Shown piece by piece: positions 10,107-20,898 of a stretch of 64,000 nucleotides of DNA. The position numbers and the translations under genes are program-made. Position 1 is the stretch's first letter. Every line of letters begins with the position of its first letter. The DNA comes from an uncultured Prevotellaceae bacterium. GTDB lineage: Bacteria > Bacteroidota > Bacteroidia > Bacteroidales > Bacteroidaceae. Under the pieces are notes generated by a model. That model did not search any database and had not been told where the DNA came from. It saw nothing but the letters and a program-made list of their open reading frames with translations. The stretch is from positions 17,337-81,336 of the forward strand of contig CAMWSK010000010.1 of NCBI GenBank assembly GCA_947176895.1, given 5' to 3'.

Positions 10107-10832
10107 ATGAATCTGACTATCGACATCGGCAACACAAGAGCCAAGTTGACGGCCTTTGAAAACGGCAACCCCACGGAAACCGTAATCACCGACAACCAAG
10201 CGCTCCTCGGACTAAAGGACTTTGCCACGAGGCACTCCTTCAGTCGCATCATCGTGGCCAACGTGATAGACATAGCCCCGCAAGGGCGCCTGAACATCGA
10301 ATCGCTGGGATTGCCCGTCCTATGGTTCGGCCCCGACACTCCCGTGCCCCTGATTCAAAACACCTACCGCACCCCCCGCACTCTGGGTGCCGACCGTCTG
10401 GCTGCCGTAGTAGGTGCCGTGACGCTGACCCCGCAACGCGACCTGCTCATCATCGATGCCGGTTCTTGTATCACCTATGATTTGGTAGACAGCCAGGGAC
10501 GCTACTGGGGCGGGAACATATCACCCGGCCTGCACATGCGCCTTCAAGCCATGCACGAACACACGGGACGTCTGCCACTGGTGGAGGCGGAGGGCTGCAC
10601 CCCGCCCGTAGGATACGACACCGAGACGGCCATACGCAGCGGCGCGGTACTGGGCATCCAGCACGAAGTGGCGGGCGCCATACAGGCCATGCGGCTGAAG
10701 CGACCCTCGCTCGGGGTATACCTCACGGGCGGAGACCATCTTATTTTCGATGCCTCCACCAAAAGCATCATCAAAACCGACAGCCATCTGGTGGCCAGAG
10801 GTCTCAACCGTATCATAGAGCATAACCCATGA
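10107..10832 (+). CDS. coaX: Type III pantothenate kinase
   Basis: 241 residues. CoaX phosphorylates pantothenate, the first committed step of coenzyme A synthesis. The sequence opens with the phosphate-binding motif DIGNTRAKL and also has GADRLAA, IDAGSCITYD and the late LTGGD, all hallmarks of the ASKHA-fold type III enzyme. I start at MNLTIDIG because family members begin here and a -7 box lies just upstream; an in-frame extension of 15 residues would overlap that box. The stop overlaps the next gene by ATGA, making this the first gene of an envelope-biogenesis operon. Length is normal for the family. Confidence 0.95.
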   Translation: MNLTIDIGNTRAKLTAFENGNPTETVITDNQALLGLKDFATRHSFSRIIVANVIDIAPQGRLNIESLGLPVLWFGPDTPVPLIQNTYRTPRTLGADRLAAVVGAVTLTPQRDLLIIDAGSCITYDLVDSQGRYWGGNISPGLHMRLQAMHEHTGRLPLVEAEGCTPPVGYDTETAIRSGAVLGIQHEVAGAIQAMRLKRPSLGVYLTGGDHLIFDASTKSIIKTDSHLVARGLNRIIEHNP

Positions 10833-12148
10833 ACATAACCAAACACATACTTCTTTGGAGCCTGATGGCAACCGCCACACTGCCGGCTCTGGCACAAAGC
10901 AATGGCAGCAACTCCAGCTACAGCCGGTTCGGATTGGGCATACTCAACGACCATTCACAAGGGTTCAACCGCTCTTTGGCCGGTGTGGCACAAGGACTGG
11001 CCGACGGACAAATCGTGAACATGCAGAACCCGGCCTCCTACAGCCGCATCGACTCCATCACCTTCATCTTTGATGTGGGTATGGGTATGCAGTTCGGGCG
11101 TTTCAGCCAAAACGGCAACAACATCAACGCCCGCAACACATCTTTCGACTATGCCACGATGGGCTTCCGCCTGGCCAGAAAATTAGGCATGGCTGTCGGC
11201 TTCGTGCCCTACTCCACCATCGGCTACAACTTCGCCAGCACCGCACGCGTAGGCAACACCCCCTCGGGACAGGACATCACCACCACCACCACCTATTACG
11301 GCAACGGCGGTCTTCACCAGATGTTTCTGGGCTTGGGCTGGAATCCCTTCGCCCATCTGAGCATCGGTGTCAACGCCGGCTACATCTGGGGCAGTTACAA
11401 TCATTCCCTCTCCCAGACCTATGCCGAAGGAGGAAACACCAACAGCGACTACACCAGCCAGAACTTGGCTTGGGACAGCGACATACGCACCTATAAGCTT
11501 GATTTCGGTGCACAATATCCCATCATACTCAACCCTCAGAACATGCTGACATTGGGCGCAAGCGTAGGTTTAGGCCACAAAATCGGCAGCGAGGTGACCA
11601 TGATGCGCTACACAAGTGCCCGAGACACGGTGCAAGACACACGCTCCAAGGCTTTCGAGCTTCCCCTCACGTTCAGCGTAGGGGCCGCATGGCAACACAA
11701 AGGACGACTCATGCTGGCTGCCGACTATCAGCAACAGCGGTGGGAAGGCTGTCGCATTCCCGTGGCTTCCACCATCGAAAACAAGCCACAGATTGACGTG
11801 CGCACCGACCAATACCTCATCCGTCATCAAGTGAAAGTGGGAGCCGAATACCGCAAAGACCCCACGGGAACGGACAAGCGATATGCCAACAAAATCAAGT
11901 ACCGCATCGGTGCGCAATACACCACCCCATACACCCGGGTAAACGGAGTGGACGGCCCCACCGAATACGGTGTGACTGCCGGTGTGGCATTGCCCGTCAC
12001 TCAATCGGGACGCTCGGTGGTCAACGTTGGTATGGAGTGGATGCACCGCAAGCCGAGTGTCGGCACACAAATCACGGAAAACTATCTGATGCTCCATCTG
12101 GGTGTCACCTTCAGCGAATACTGGTTCATGAAAAGGAAGTTCAGATAA
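10829..12148 (+). CDS. Outer-membrane beta-barrel protein, function unknown
   Basis: 439 residues with a clear signal peptide (MNITKHILLWSLMATATLPALAQ). The mature part opens NGSNSSYSRFGLGILND and is made of alternating beta-strand-like segments with many aromatic residues, ending in FSEYWFMKRKFR. This is the look of a Bacteroidota outer-membrane barrel, remotely like FadL/OmpP1-type proteins (early NMQNPASYSRIDSITF). It is translationally coupled to coaX upstream and shares one base with lptC downstream (TAATG). The neighbourhood (lptC, CorC-like, PpiD-like) suggests a role in outer-membrane assembly or transport, but this is inference. Confidence 0.75.
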   Translation: MNITKHILLWSLMATATLPALAQSNGSNSSYSRFGLGILNDHSQGFNRSLAGVAQGLADGQIVNMQNPASYSRIDSITFIFDVGMGMQFGRFSQNGNNINARNTSFDYATMGFRLARKLGMAVGFVPYSTIGYNFASTARVGNTPSGQDITTTTTYYGNGGLHQMFLGLGWNPFAHLSIGVNAGYIWGSYNHSLSQTYAEGGNTNSDYTSQNLAWDSDIRTYKLDFGAQYPIILNPQNMLTLGASVGLGHKIGSEVTMMRYTSARDTVQDTRSKAFELPLTFSVGAAWQHKGRLMLAADYQQQRWEGCRIPVASTIENKPQIDVRTDQYLIRHQVKVGAEYRKDPTGTDKRYANKIKYRIGAQYTTPYTRVNGVDGPTEYGVTAGVALPVTQSGRSVVNVGMEWMHRKPSVGTQITENYLMLHLGVTFSEYWFMKRKFR

Positions 12149-12792
12149 TGCACCGGATTATCCCACTTTTCTCCTTATATATTATAATAAGCATAGCCAC
12201 GGCTTGCACCACGCGGCAACAAAACACCGCACCCGCCGTCAACCCCAACGACTCATTGGCCTTCATGACGTCCAGAGGCATCAGCAGCCTGGTCAGTGAC
12301 AGCGGAGTACTTCGCTATAAGATTGTGGCCGAACAATGGGACATCTTCAACACCACACAACCCGCAACATGGAAATTCATGCAAGGGCTGCTCATGCAAC
12401 GCTTCGGGGAAGACAAACATGTTGACCTGTACGTGCAGGCCGACACCGCCTATTTCCATCGCCAGAACCTTTGGGAACTGCGCGGACGCGTGGAAGTGAG
12501 AAACATACAGGGCACGGTATTTCGCACCAACGAACTTTTCTATGATCTTCAGAAACACGAGTTCTGGAGCAACCAGTTCATGCGAATCACCACACCCGAC
12601 CGTGAACTGCAGGGCACAACCTTCCGCAGCGACGAACAAATGACCAACTACTTCGTATCCAACTCTGCCGGACACGTGCCTGTGAAAGACACTCAAAGGA
12701 CTGACACCACTGCCGTCCAAAAGTCCTCAGCGACATCGGCCGCACGCCCGCAAGTCGCACTCACACCTAAACAAGAAGCCCGTTTCCAATGA
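12148..12792 (+). CDS. lptC: LPS export protein LptC
   Basis: 214 residues. LptC anchors the inner-membrane LPS exporter LptBFG and passes LPS to LptA. The N-terminus is a lipoprotein-type signal (SLYIIISIATACTTR, probable lipid Cys in ATAC). The body has the LptC/OstA-like pattern: RGRVEVRNIQGTVFRTNELFYD followed by WSNQFMRITTPDRELQGTTFRSDEQMTNY. I start at MHRIIPLFSL; an in-frame start further up lies inside the previous gene and would hide the signal. It overlaps the upstream stop by one base and the next gene by ATGA. The Pro/Thr-rich C-terminus is probably disordered. Confidence 0.88.
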   Translation: MHRIIPLFSLYIIISIATACTTRQQNTAPAVNPNDSLAFMTSRGISSLVSDSGVLRYKIVAEQWDIFNTTQPATWKFMQGLLMQRFGEDKHVDLYVQADTAYFHRQNLWELRGRVEVRNIQGTVFRTNELFYDLQKHEFWSNQFMRITTPDRELQGTTFRSDEQMTNYFVSNSAGHVPVKDTQRTDTTAVQKSSATSAARPQVALTPKQEARFQ

Positions 12793-14054
12793 CATCAATT
12801 ATACTGACAATTACCATTCTTTTGTTTTCATCCTTCTTCTCGGGTATGGAGATTGCGTTCGTATCAAGCAGCAAACTCAGAGTTGAGATGGATAAGGCTG
12901 ACAACAATCTGACGAGTCGCTTGCTGAGCGTTTTTTATGCCCATCCCAACGACTTCATCTCCACAATGCTCATCGGCAACAACATCGCGTTGGTAATCTA
13001 TGGCATACTTATGGCCGGACTGATAGACACCTACATCATCCGCGACTATATCCCCAGCCAAGTGCTCACGCTGGTGGTAGAGACCCTTCTAAGCACCTTG
13101 GTGGTACTGGTGTTCGGTGAGTTTCTGCCCAAGACGCTCTTCCGCATGAATCCGAATGGCATGGTTCGGGCCTTCGCCCTGCCCACCATGCTCATCTACG
13201 TATTGCTATGGCCCATCAGCAAATTCACCAGCGGATTGTCCAGGTTCCTGCTCCGACTTGTCGGCGTAAACATCAAGCACCGGGGAGACGACCACTGCTT
13301 CAAGAAAGCCGACCTTGACTACCTTATCCAGACAAACATTGATGATGTCAAGGACGATGAAGATATACACGAAGAGGTGAAAATCTTTCAAAACGCACTG
13401 GAATTCGGGAATGTGAAAGTGCGCGACTGCATCGTCCCCCGCACCGAAGTGGACGCCGTGTCCACAAGTGCCCCTCTACAGCAACTGCTGGACCGCTTCG
13501 TGGAGTCCGGTCATTCAAAAATCATTGTCTTCGATGGCGATATCGATAATGTGGTGGGGTATGTCCATTCCTCCGAAATGTTTCATCTAAACCCGGAAGA
13601 CCGCTGGACCGACCGCATTCGCGAAGTGAGCATCGTGCCGGAAACCATGTCGGCACAAAAACTTATGCACGAATTCATGCAAGAGAAACGCTCCATTGCC
13701 GTGGTGGTGGATGAATTCGGAGGCACCAGCGGCATCGTGAGTCTGGAAGACCTGGTGGAAGAAATCTTCGGAGAAATCCAAGACGAGCACGACAAAGAAA
13801 ACTATATATGCAAGAATCTGGGCAACGGGGAATACCTGCTGAGCGCACGGCTCGAGATAGAAAAGGTCAACGAACAGCTTGACCTTGACCTTCCTGAAAG
13901 CGAGGAGTATCTGACCGTGGGCGGACTGATCCTGCACAAATACCAGTCTTTCCCGAAACTCAACGAAGAAGTGAAGTTCGGGCATTTCGAGTTCAAGATA
14001 CTCAAAGCCGCCACCACAAAGATTGAGTTGGTACGGCTGAAAGTATTGCCTTAA
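12789..14054 (+). CDS. DUF21/CBS/CorC-domain membrane protein (CorC/HlyC, GldE-like)
   Basis: 421 residues in the order DUF21 membrane domain (about 1-185, with several helices and the family block FSGMEIAFVSSSKLR), a CBS pair (about 215-335, VRDCIVPRTEVDAV and RSIAVVVDEFGGTSGIVSLEDLVEEIFGEI), and a C-terminal CorC_HlyC domain (about 345-420). Proteins of this kind are linked to Mg or Co efflux; the Bacteroidota relative GldE is tied to gliding and secretion. Which role applies here cannot be told from sequence. It is coupled to lptC by ATGA and ends the coaX-lptC operon. Confidence 0.9.
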   Translation: MTSIILTITILLFSSFFSGMEIAFVSSSKLRVEMDKADNNLTSRLLSVFYAHPNDFISTMLIGNNIALVIYGILMAGLIDTYIIRDYIPSQVLTLVVETLLSTLVVLVFGEFLPKTLFRMNPNGMVRAFALPTMLIYVLLWPISKFTSGLSRFLLRLVGVNIKHRGDDHCFKKADLDYLIQTNIDDVKDDEDIHEEVKIFQNALEFGNVKVRDCIVPRTEVDAVSTSAPLQQLLDRFVESGHSKIIVFDGDIDNVVGYVHSSEMFHLNPEDRWTDRIREVSIVPETMSAQKLMHEFMQEKRSIAVVVDEFGGTSGIVSLEDLVEEIFGEIQDEHDKENYICKNLGNGEYLLSARLEIEKVNEQLDLDLPESEEYLTVGGLILHKYQSFPKLNEEVKFGHFEFKILKAATTKIELVRLKVLP

Positions 14055-14067
14055 TTGGATTTTTTCT

Positions 14068-14098
14068 TGCAGAATGAAAAGTTTTTCGTTATCTTTGC
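14068..14098 (+). promoter_or_regulatory. Promoter of the PpiD/SurA-like gene
   Basis: TTG at 14068-14070 and TATCTTTG at 14091-14098, separated by 20 bases, match the Bacteroidota -33/-7 pattern. The ATG at 14158 gives a leader of about 50 bases. Confidence 0.65.
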
Positions 14099-14157
14099 GT
14101 GATTTTACTTGGTAAATTAAGGAAAAAGAATAAAAACTAAAAAACATAAAATCAAAA

Positions 14158-16386
14158 ATGGCTATTCAAAAAATCAGAAGCTACGGTCCTCTGCTCATCG
14201 GCGTGGTGGGTATCGCACTGTTTGCCTTCATCGCAGAAGAGCTTGTCCGCGCTCTCAGCAGCACGCACAACCCAGAAACGGAAGCTGTGGGTGAAATTTA
14301 TGACAACGACATCACCTTCAAAGAGTTCAATGATGCCTACAACGCGTATGAGACTTACATGAAATTCGCATGGCAGAAAAACAACTTCAGCGAAGAGGAA
14401 ACGGCCCACATGCACGACCAAGCATGGAGTATGTTGAATCAAAAGTACATGCTGGAACGTGAAGCCGACAAGCTGGGGCTCACAGTAACCGACGAGGAGT
14501 TGCAACAAATTATCGAGACCGGTCAGAATCCCATTTTGCGTCAAAGCATCTTTGCCAACGAAGGCGTATTCAATTCCGCTTATATTAAGCAATTCCTACA
14601 GCAATATGATGCGGCTGATGCCACCCAAAGAGAAGGTATGCAGGACATCATGAATTGTTGGAAGTTTGTGGAAAGTCAGGTGCGTACCGATGCTTTGTAC
14701 AGAAAATATATGGCATTGGTGGGCAATGGCGTACTCAGCAACCCTGTAAGTGCCAAGGCCAACTACGACGCCCGCATGAACGAGGCCACTGTAGCCATCG
14801 TTGCCCTTCCCTACACCTCAGTGAAAGAGGGTGACATCCAGGTGAGCGATGCCGACATTAAGGCTAAGTATGACGAACTGAAGAAGCAGAGCAGTAGCGG
14901 TCTTGTAACCAATCAAGAGACTCGCAGTATCAAGTACATCACCTCGTCCATTGACTACAGCCAAGCAGACGAAGAGGCTTTGCGCAACGAACTGCAGCAG
15001 TACACTACCGAGATGGAGACAACGAAAGAGGCCGGAATTGCTGTGCGTGACTCCCGCTCCAAAGAGGCCTATACCGGCATCCTTCTGCCCAAGAGCAAAC
15101 TTCCTTTTGATGTGAGAATGGATATCGACAGCATGAACGTGGGAGAGTTGAAGGGTCCCTACACCAACGTGGGCGACACAACCATCAACGTCGTGAAGCT
15201 TTTCGCCAAACAGGAAATGCCCGATTCCATTTCATTCACAAGCATTGCCATTTCTGTCCAAAACGGGCAGGAAGCTGCAAAGGCACAGGCTGACAGCATC
15301 CTTCAGGCTCTGAACACCGGCACTCACCTCGACAGCATTGCGAAACATCTCAATCAGATAAGCGATACCTCAACCGTCAACCCCGAGCAGTTCCATGAAA
15401 TGCTGAAGATGCAGCAGTTCTCTCAGAACGATAGCCGCAACTTTATCAACACGCTCTACACGGCCCCCCAGAGCACTTATCAGCTTGTCACCACCCCCAT
15501 GGCATATTTCATCGTGAACGTGACCAAGCGTTCAAGCTATCAGCAAAAGTATGATGTGGCCATTATCAAGCGTAAGATTGAGCCTTCTACCGAAACCCGC
15601 AATGCCGCTTACAACAAGTTGAGCCAATTCCTTGCCGAGAACAAAGACATCAGCAACATTGAGAAGAACGCTGCCAAGGGTGGTTTCTCGGTGAGAAACA
15701 CAGAGAACATGCTTCCCATCAGCCATGGCATTGCCGGCCTGAGCCAGACCGATGAACTTCTGCGTTGGACCTTTGACCAGGCATCTGAGGGCAGTATCAG
15801 CGAAATCACTTATTGTGGTGAGGATAACAACACCCTGCTGGTGGTAATGGTAAACAAAATCAACAAAGCCGGCGAGATGGACATGGACGAGGTTAACTTG
15901 AAGAACGCCCTGCGTAACGAAGTTATCAAGGACAAGAAAGCCGAAAAACTTATTGCTCAGACCAAGGGTAAGACACTCGACCAGATCGCTCAGATGGAGA
16001 ATGCCGTTGTGGACACCCTGTATAACGTAAGCTTTGCTTCTTCTGCCTATGTACAAAAGATGGGCAATGGCTACGAGCCTGCTCTGAGCGGAGCCGTTGC
16101 CGGTAGCAAGAAAGGCGAGTTGCACACGGGGTTGCGCGGCAACAATGGTGTGTATGCTTATGTGGTTATTGACCACACCACCAAGAATACCGAGGACAAT
16201 CCCTTTGACGAGAAAGCAGAAATGAGCCAATTGGCAGCCATAGCCAGTCAAGGAATAAGACAGGCTCCCTCTGCCTCATGGGCTTTGATTACCGGTTACG
16301 ATGTAAGAAGAATCCCCAACTTGGTGTTCCACGCACTGCGCAGCAATGCCAAAGTCAAGGATTTGCGCTACAAGCGCTTCAAATAA
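14158..16386 (+). CDS. PpiD/SurA-like membrane-anchored peptidyl-prolyl isomerase chaperone
   Basis: 742 residues. One N-terminal membrane segment (about 10-30, YGPLLIGVVGIALFAFIAEE) anchors a long periplasmic part. A SurA_N-type helical chaperone region follows (about 40-200, with WSMLNQKYMLEREADKLGLTVTDEEL), then a parvulin-type region further on. Proteins of this type assist folding of outer-membrane proteins leaving SecYEG. It has its own promoter and a strong terminator. Codon use looks plainer than in the neighbouring operon, as in highly expressed genes. The chaperone call is firm; isomerase activity is not shown. Confidence 0.88.
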   Translation: MAIQKIRSYGPLLIGVVGIALFAFIAEELVRALSSTHNPETEAVGEIYDNDITFKEFNDAYNAYETYMKFAWQKNNFSEEETAHMHDQAWSMLNQKYMLEREADKLGLTVTDEELQQIIETGQNPILRQSIFANEGVFNSAYIKQFLQQYDAADATQREGMQDIMNCWKFVESQVRTDALYRKYMALVGNGVLSNPVSAKANYDARMNEATVAIVALPYTSVKEGDIQVSDADIKAKYDELKKQSSSGLVTNQETRSIKYITSSIDYSQADEEALRNELQQYTTEMETTKEAGIAVRDSRSKEAYTGILLPKSKLPFDVRMDIDSMNVGELKGPYTNVGDTTINVVKLFAKQEMPDSISFTSIAISVQNGQEAAKAQADSILQALNTGTHLDSIAKHLNQISDTSTVNPEQFHEMLKMQQFSQNDSRNFINTLYTAPQSTYQLVTTPMAYFIVNVTKRSSYQQKYDVAIIKRKIEPSTETRNAAYNKLSQFLAENKDISNIEKNAAKGGFSVRNTENMLPISHGIAGLSQTDELLRWTFDQASEGSISEITYCGEDNNTLLVVMVNKINKAGEMDMDEVNLKNALRNEVIKDKKAEKLIAQTKGKTLDQIAQMENAVVDTLYNVSFASSAYVQKMGNGYEPALSGAVAGSKKGELHTGLRGNNGVYAYVVIDHTTKNTEDNPFDEKAEMSQLAAIASQGIRQAPSASWALITGYDVRRIPNLVFHALRSNAKVKDLRYKRFK

Positions 16387-16415
16387 TAAAGACAATTTCT
16401 GACACCATGAATATA

Positions 16416-16455
16416 CGCCTTGCATCCCTCCTTCGTGTGATGCAAGGCGTTTTTT
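16416..16455 (+). terminator. Rho-independent terminator after the PpiD-like gene
   Basis: CGCCTTGCATC pairs perfectly with GATGCAAGGCG (11 bp), followed by six T. Confidence 0.92.
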
Positions 16456-16475
16456 AGCAAGAAGCAACGATAAGG

Positions 16476-17066
16476 ATGAAAAAAATATTGTTTTTCCATG
16501 GATTTGCCTCATCAGCAAACTCTGGTAACGCCATTGAAATGCGCAACTCGTTATACGAGGAAGATGTGGAAGTGAAAGCCATAGATATTCCCGTTATGCC
16601 CCTCGAAGCCATGCTGCGCCTTAAAGAATGGGTGAAACAGGAAAAACCCGACCTGATTGTTGGCACATCGATGGGGGCGATGTATGCCGAGCAGATGAAA
16701 GGCGTAAAACGCATCTTGGTCAATCCCTCGTTTGACATGGCCAGGACGCTCACCTTCGGGGGAATGGGCAGACGCGAATTCCGGAACAAACGTGAGGACG
16801 GAGCCAAAGACTTCAAGGTGGACAAGGACATGATCGCTCAATTCCGAACCATACAAAAAAATTCGCTGAAGGACATCACAGCCCAAGAGAAGGAACTTGT
16901 GTGGGGATTGTTTGGCAGAATGGACAAACTGGTGAACTTCCAAAAAGAATTCCTGAAAGCCTATGGCAAACAACATTTCATGGTATTCGAGGGAGAACAT
17001 TACCTGAACGGGAAGGTTCTCAGCCACACTGTGCTTCCTTTGGTACGCGATTTGTTGTCAGATTAG
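16476..17066 (+). CDS. YqiA/YcfP-type small alpha/beta-hydrolase (esterase)
   Basis: 196 residues, no signal peptide. The oxyanion motif FFHGFASS is at the N-terminus, the nucleophile elbow GTSMGA near residue 67, a likely Asp in FGRMDKLVNF and the likely catalytic His in EGEHYLN. This matches the compact YqiA/YcfP esterase family, cytosolic hydrolases with unclear natural substrates. The start sits 20 bases after a terminator. A new promoter for the next gene overlaps the end of this one. Confidence 0.85.
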   Translation: MKKILFFHGFASSANSGNAIEMRNSLYEEDVEVKAIDIPVMPLEAMLRLKEWVKQEKPDLIVGTSMGAMYAEQMKGVKRILVNPSFDMARTLTFGGMGRREFRNKREDGAKDFKVDKDMIAQFRTIQKNSLKDITAQEKELVWGLFGRMDKLVNFQKEFLKAYGKQHFMVFEGEHYLNGKVLSHTVLPLVRDLLSD

Positions 17067-17086
17067 AAAAACTTTCATTACATTTG
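17055..17086 (+). promoter_or_regulatory. Promoter of the GT/HIT/SpoIID fusion gene
   Basis: TTG at 17055-17057, then 21 bases, then TACATTTG at 17079-17086. The ATG at 17115 lies about 28 bases further on. Confidence 0.65.
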
Positions 17087-17114
17087 TAGATGATAGAACT
17101 TCTTCTCTACAAAT

Positions 17115-20100
17115 ATGATGACCAAACAAATTGACTGCTTCCTTAGCGAACAGGCTCAAGAAAGCATCGACATGCTTTGGCAGGAACCTTTGGTGAATGC
17201 CGTATATGCTATCCCCGAACCTCCTACAAGCACACGTCGGCTGCAAGCCATCGCCCGGCAGGCCAAGGCTCCCTATACACTTATCTACACCAAAGAATGG
17301 ATGCTCCGGCTGGGCTATCACGCTTTGGAGCGTATGCTGACCATCGCCAGCGACACCGATGCCTCACTTCTCTATGCCGACCACTACATACAGACCGAGA
17401 GAGGTGTCAAGCCCATGCCGCTTATCGACTATCAGCCGGGGTCCATTCGCGATGACTTCAGCATGGGTAGCCTGTTGCTCGTGAAGACCGGTCTTCTGCA
17501 AGAATATTTCCGACAAGAGCATCTACACTACTACCGCCATGCCGGTCTCTACGACCTGCGTCTCTTCCTCAGCAGACAAACCTTGCCCGTGCATGCCTGC
17601 GAATATCTTTATACGGAGGTGGAAACTGACTTACGCAAAAGCGGGGAAAAGCAGTTTGACTATGTAGACCCTCGCAATCGTGCCCGACAGATAGAGATGG
17701 AGCGTGCCGCCACACGCCATCTGCGTGCCATCAACGCCTATCTCTCGGCCAGCGAGTTCAGCGACATCACGTTAGAAGACAAATGGGACGGCCCCGAAGC
17801 CTCTGTCGTCATACCTGTAAGAAACCGTGAACGGACAATAGAGGATGCCGTGCGGAGTGCCTGCACACAGCAGACCACATTTCCCTTCAACGTGCTGGTG
17901 GTGGACAATGGCAGCACCGATGGTACCACAAACATTCTAAAGAGACTGACACAAGAGTTTCCCAACCTGATACATATCCTGCCCAAACGTAACGATCTGG
18001 GCATCGGAGGTTGCTGGAATCTGGCCGTCCACCACGAGCAGTGCGGCAAGTTTTCCGTACAACTGGACTCTGATGACCTTTACAGCGGCCCCGACACCTT
18101 GCAACGTATCGTGGACAAGTTTTACGAAGAGAACGCTGCCATGGTCATCGGTTCCTATCGCATGTGCAACTTCCAGTTGGAGACACTTCCTCCGGGACTC
18201 ATAGACCACCGCGAATGGACACCCTCCAACGGGCGAAACAACGCTTTGCGCATCAACGGGCTGGGTGCTCCCCGCGCGTTCTACACACCCATGTTGCGCA
18301 AGATTCAGATTCCCAACACCAGCTATGGCGAGGACTATGCCTTGGGGTTGATGCTCAGCCGCAACTTCCGTATCGGACGCATCTATGACGAACTTTATCT
18401 CTGCCGCCGATGGGAGGGTAACAGTGACGCAGCTTTGGAGGTGGATGCCGTTAACCGGTACAACCATTACAAGGACTTCCTTCGCACCATGGAGATCCGT
18501 GCCCGTCAACAGCTTTGTGCCCGCTGGAGCCACACCGTGAACGAAGAAGAGGTGAACGCCTTCCATGCCGGTGAGCTTTTGCAATGGCAGGAAGCAAACC
18601 GGCGTTATGAGGCACTGCAACACGTAGAAAAGAAAAAGCTACCCCTGCAGGACATCATGTTGGAAGCTCAATGGAATCCTGCACGCATCGTGAGTACAGG
18701 GGCCAAGATGGACAAGAAAACTCTTGAAGAACGTCCCTGCTTCCTATGCAACCACCATCGCCCCAAAGAGCAGCATGACCTGCCCACCGAAAAACATTAC
18801 CAGATACTTGTCAACCCCTACCCCATTCTGCCGGGACACCTGACCATCATCACACGAAAACACCAGCCGCAGGCCATTTTCACCCATTTCCCCACCCTAC
18901 GTAAACTGGCCTGGAATATGGACAAACACATCGTTTTCTATAATGGTCCCGTATGCGGCGCCTCATGCCCCGACCATTGTCACTTGCAGGCAGGCCTGCG
19001 CGGCTACCTGCCTATTGAACGCGACTGGAAAATGTATGAGAGCAAGATGACCAAGCTATACCCCCTCACCGTGCAGCAGGAGCAGGAACTGGAAGAAAGC
19101 GAAACACATAGCGGTATAGGCCTCTATTTGCTGGAGTCGTGGGTTTGCCCCGTATTCGTCATCCGGTCCACTCCCGCAGGAAACGATGATATGCTCTGTC
19201 ATCGTCTTTATGATGCCTTGCCCACCGTTGAAGGCGAATGGGAACCTCGGATGAATATCATTTGTTGGCGGCAGAAAGGACACGCCGGCAGGGAAGACGA
19301 ACTTATCACGCTCGTCTTTCCACGCAAGAAGCACCGCCCCGACTGCTACCCCAATACAATGGTAAGCCCCGGTGCCTTAGACATGGGCGGCCTCGTCATC
19401 ACCCCCCGGGAAGAAGACTATAACAAAATGACACCGGAACTGGCAAGCGCTATCCTGCAAGAAGTAACCCTTTCGCATGAGGAACTGGCCGGCATCATCG
19501 CCAAGATCAGTGAACGCGAGGAGAAAAAAGAAGCTCCCAAACCAACGTCTGCCACGAACGATCTGTTCGGCACTGAGCCGGAGGTGAAGGTGGGCATCAT
19601 GAAAGCCGACACCATCAAATTCCGCCTCAACGGAGATTTCCGCCTCAAGGGCGAAACCATCTCAGGCGACCAGACCGTGACCCTGATCGACGGTGCCCTG
19701 AACTGGAACGGCAACATCTATAACCATCTCACCCTCCGTCCGCTCACGCCCGAGTCAACCTTCTCACTCCCAGAAGTCACCATCGGCAGGCAGTATCATT
19801 GGGAAAGGCGGGAGATGCAGACATTCCAGGGGATTCTTTCGTTGGAAGTGGAAGAGGAGAAGATTGTGGCCATCAACATCCTGCCCGCAGAACAATACCT
19901 GACAAGCGTCATCAGCAGCGAGATGAATGCCACATCGTCACCGGAGTTTCTGAAAGCCAGTGCCGTCATCAGCCGCAGCTGGCTGTTGGCACAGATGCAA
20001 AAGCGCAGACAAGGCGGTCAGAACGGCTTCTTCCAATTCAAGAAGACTGATACCGAGTGCATCCGATGGCACGACCAAGAGGAACACTCCATATTCGATG

Positions 20101-20882
20101 TGTGTGCCGACGACCACTGCCAGCGCTATCAAGGCATCACGCGCATTGCCAGCCCTCGAGTGGCAGAAGCCGTTGCCCTGACACGGGGCGAGGTGCTCAC
20201 GACTGATGGACAAATCTGCGACGCACGCTTTTCTAAGTGTTGCGGGGGCGTTACCAACGATTATCGAAATTGCTGGGAGAACATTCCGCACAGCTACCTG
20301 CAACCCATACGCGATTTACCCGCCGCACATGCTACGCAATGTCCCGACCTCAGCCATGAAGAGGACGCCCGGAAATGGATTCTCTCTTCGCCCGAGAGTG
20401 CCTGCAACACGACAGACAAGACCATATTAAACACCGTATTGAATGACTACGATCAGGAAACAACGGATTTTTATCGCTGGCACGTGGAGTACACCCAGGC
20501 TGAACTTCGTGCCCTCTTGGAGAAACGTCTGGACATGACTTTTGGCGACGTCCTTTCCTTGGAAGCTGTAGAACGAAGCCAAAGCAGCCATATCGTCCGC
20601 CTGCGCATCGTGGGCAGCGAACGAAGCTTCACCATCGGCAAAGAACTGGAGATCCGCCGTGCACTCAGCACCACCCATCTGCTAAGTAGCGCCTTTGTCG
20701 TGGACAGGCTTGATATACAAAACGATGTACCCGGGCGCTTCATCATCCACGGAGCCGGCTGGGGGCATGGTGTGGGCATGTGTCAGATAGGTGCGGCCGT
20801 CATGGGTGCACAAGGCTATTCCTACACAGAGATTCTCCAACATTATTATAGCGGCACTGAAATTACAACCATCTACAAATAA
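17115..20882 (+). CDS. Fusion of GT2-like glycosyltransferase, HIT/GalT-like (DUF4922) and SpoIID domains
   Basis: 1255 residues in one uninterrupted frame. About 1-215 resembles a worn GT-A domain. About 225-500 is a GT2 glycosyltransferase ([11 protein letters not shown] near 229, QLDSDD near 316, [10 protein letters not shown]). About 540-800 is a HIT/GalT-type domain with [13 protein letters not shown] near 567 and [10 protein letters not shown] near 620, as in DUF4922. About 860-1255 is a SpoIID/LytB domain: [16 protein letters not shown] near 921, FSKCCGGVT and [13 protein letters not shown] near 1212. SpoIID cuts peptidoglycan glycan strands; HIT/GalT enzymes transfer or release nucleotides. 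No signal peptide is visible, which is odd because SpoIID domains normally act outside the cytoplasm. Own promoter; the GH36 gene follows after 16 bases. Confidence 0.85.
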   Translation: MMTKQIDCFLSEQAQESIDMLWQEPLVNAVYAIPEPPTSTRRLQAIARQAKAPYTLIYTKEWMLRLGYHALERMLTIASDTDASLLYADHYIQTERGVKPMPLIDYQPGSIRDDFSMGSLLLVKTGLLQEYFRQEHLHYYRHAGLYDLRLFLSRQTLPVHACEYLYTEVETDLRKSGEKQFDYVDPRNRARQIEMERAATRHLRAINAYLSASEFSDITLEDKWDGPEASVVIPVRNRERTIEDAVRSACTQQTTFPFNVLVVDNGSTDGTTNILKRLTQEFPNLIHILPKRNDLGIGGCWNLAVHHEQCGKFSVQLDSDDLYSGPDTLQRIVDKFYEENAAMVIGSYRMCNFQLETLPPGLIDHREWTPSNGRNNALRINGLGAPRAFYTPMLRKIQIPNTSYGEDYALGLMLSRNFRIGRIYDELYLCRRWEGNSDAALEVDAVNRYNHYKDFLRTMEIRARQQLCARWSHTVNEEEVNAFHAGELLQWQEANRRYEALQHVEKKKLPLQDIMLEAQWNPARIVSTGAKMDKKTLEERPCFLCNHHRPKEQHDLPTEKHYQILVNPYPILPGHLTIITRKHQPQAIFTHFPTLRKLAWNMDKHIVFYNGPVCGASCPDHCHLQAGLRGYLPIERDWKMYESKMTKLYPLTVQQEQELEESETHSGIGLYLLESWVCPVFVIRSTPAGNDDMLCHRLYDALPTVEGEWEPRMNIICWRQKGHAGREDELITLVFPRKKHRPDCYPNTMVSPGALDMGGLVITPREEDYNKMTPELASAILQEVTLSHEELAGIIAKISEREEKKEAPKPTSATNDLFGTEPEVKVGIMKADTIKFRLNGDFRLKGETISGDQTVTLIDGALNWNGNIYNHLTLRPLTPESTFSLPEVTIGRQYHWERREMQTFQGILSLEVEEEKIVAINILPAEQYLTSVISSEMNATSSPEFLKASAVISRSWLLAQMQKRRQGGQNGFFQFKKTDTECIRWHDQEEHSIFDVCADDHCQRYQGITRIASPRVAEAVALTRGEVLTTDGQICDARFSKCCGGVTNDYRNCWENIPHSYLQPIRDLPAAHATQCPDLSHEEDARKWILSSPESACNTTDKTILNTVLNDYDQETTDFYRWHVEYTQAELRALLEKRLDMTFGDVLSLEAVERSQSSHIVRLRIVGSERSFTIGKELEIRRALSTTHLLSSAFVVDRLDIQNDVPGRFIIHGAGWGHGVGMCQIGAAVMGAQGYSYTEILQHYYSGTEITTIYK

Positions 20883-20898
20883 CACAAAGAATCATATT

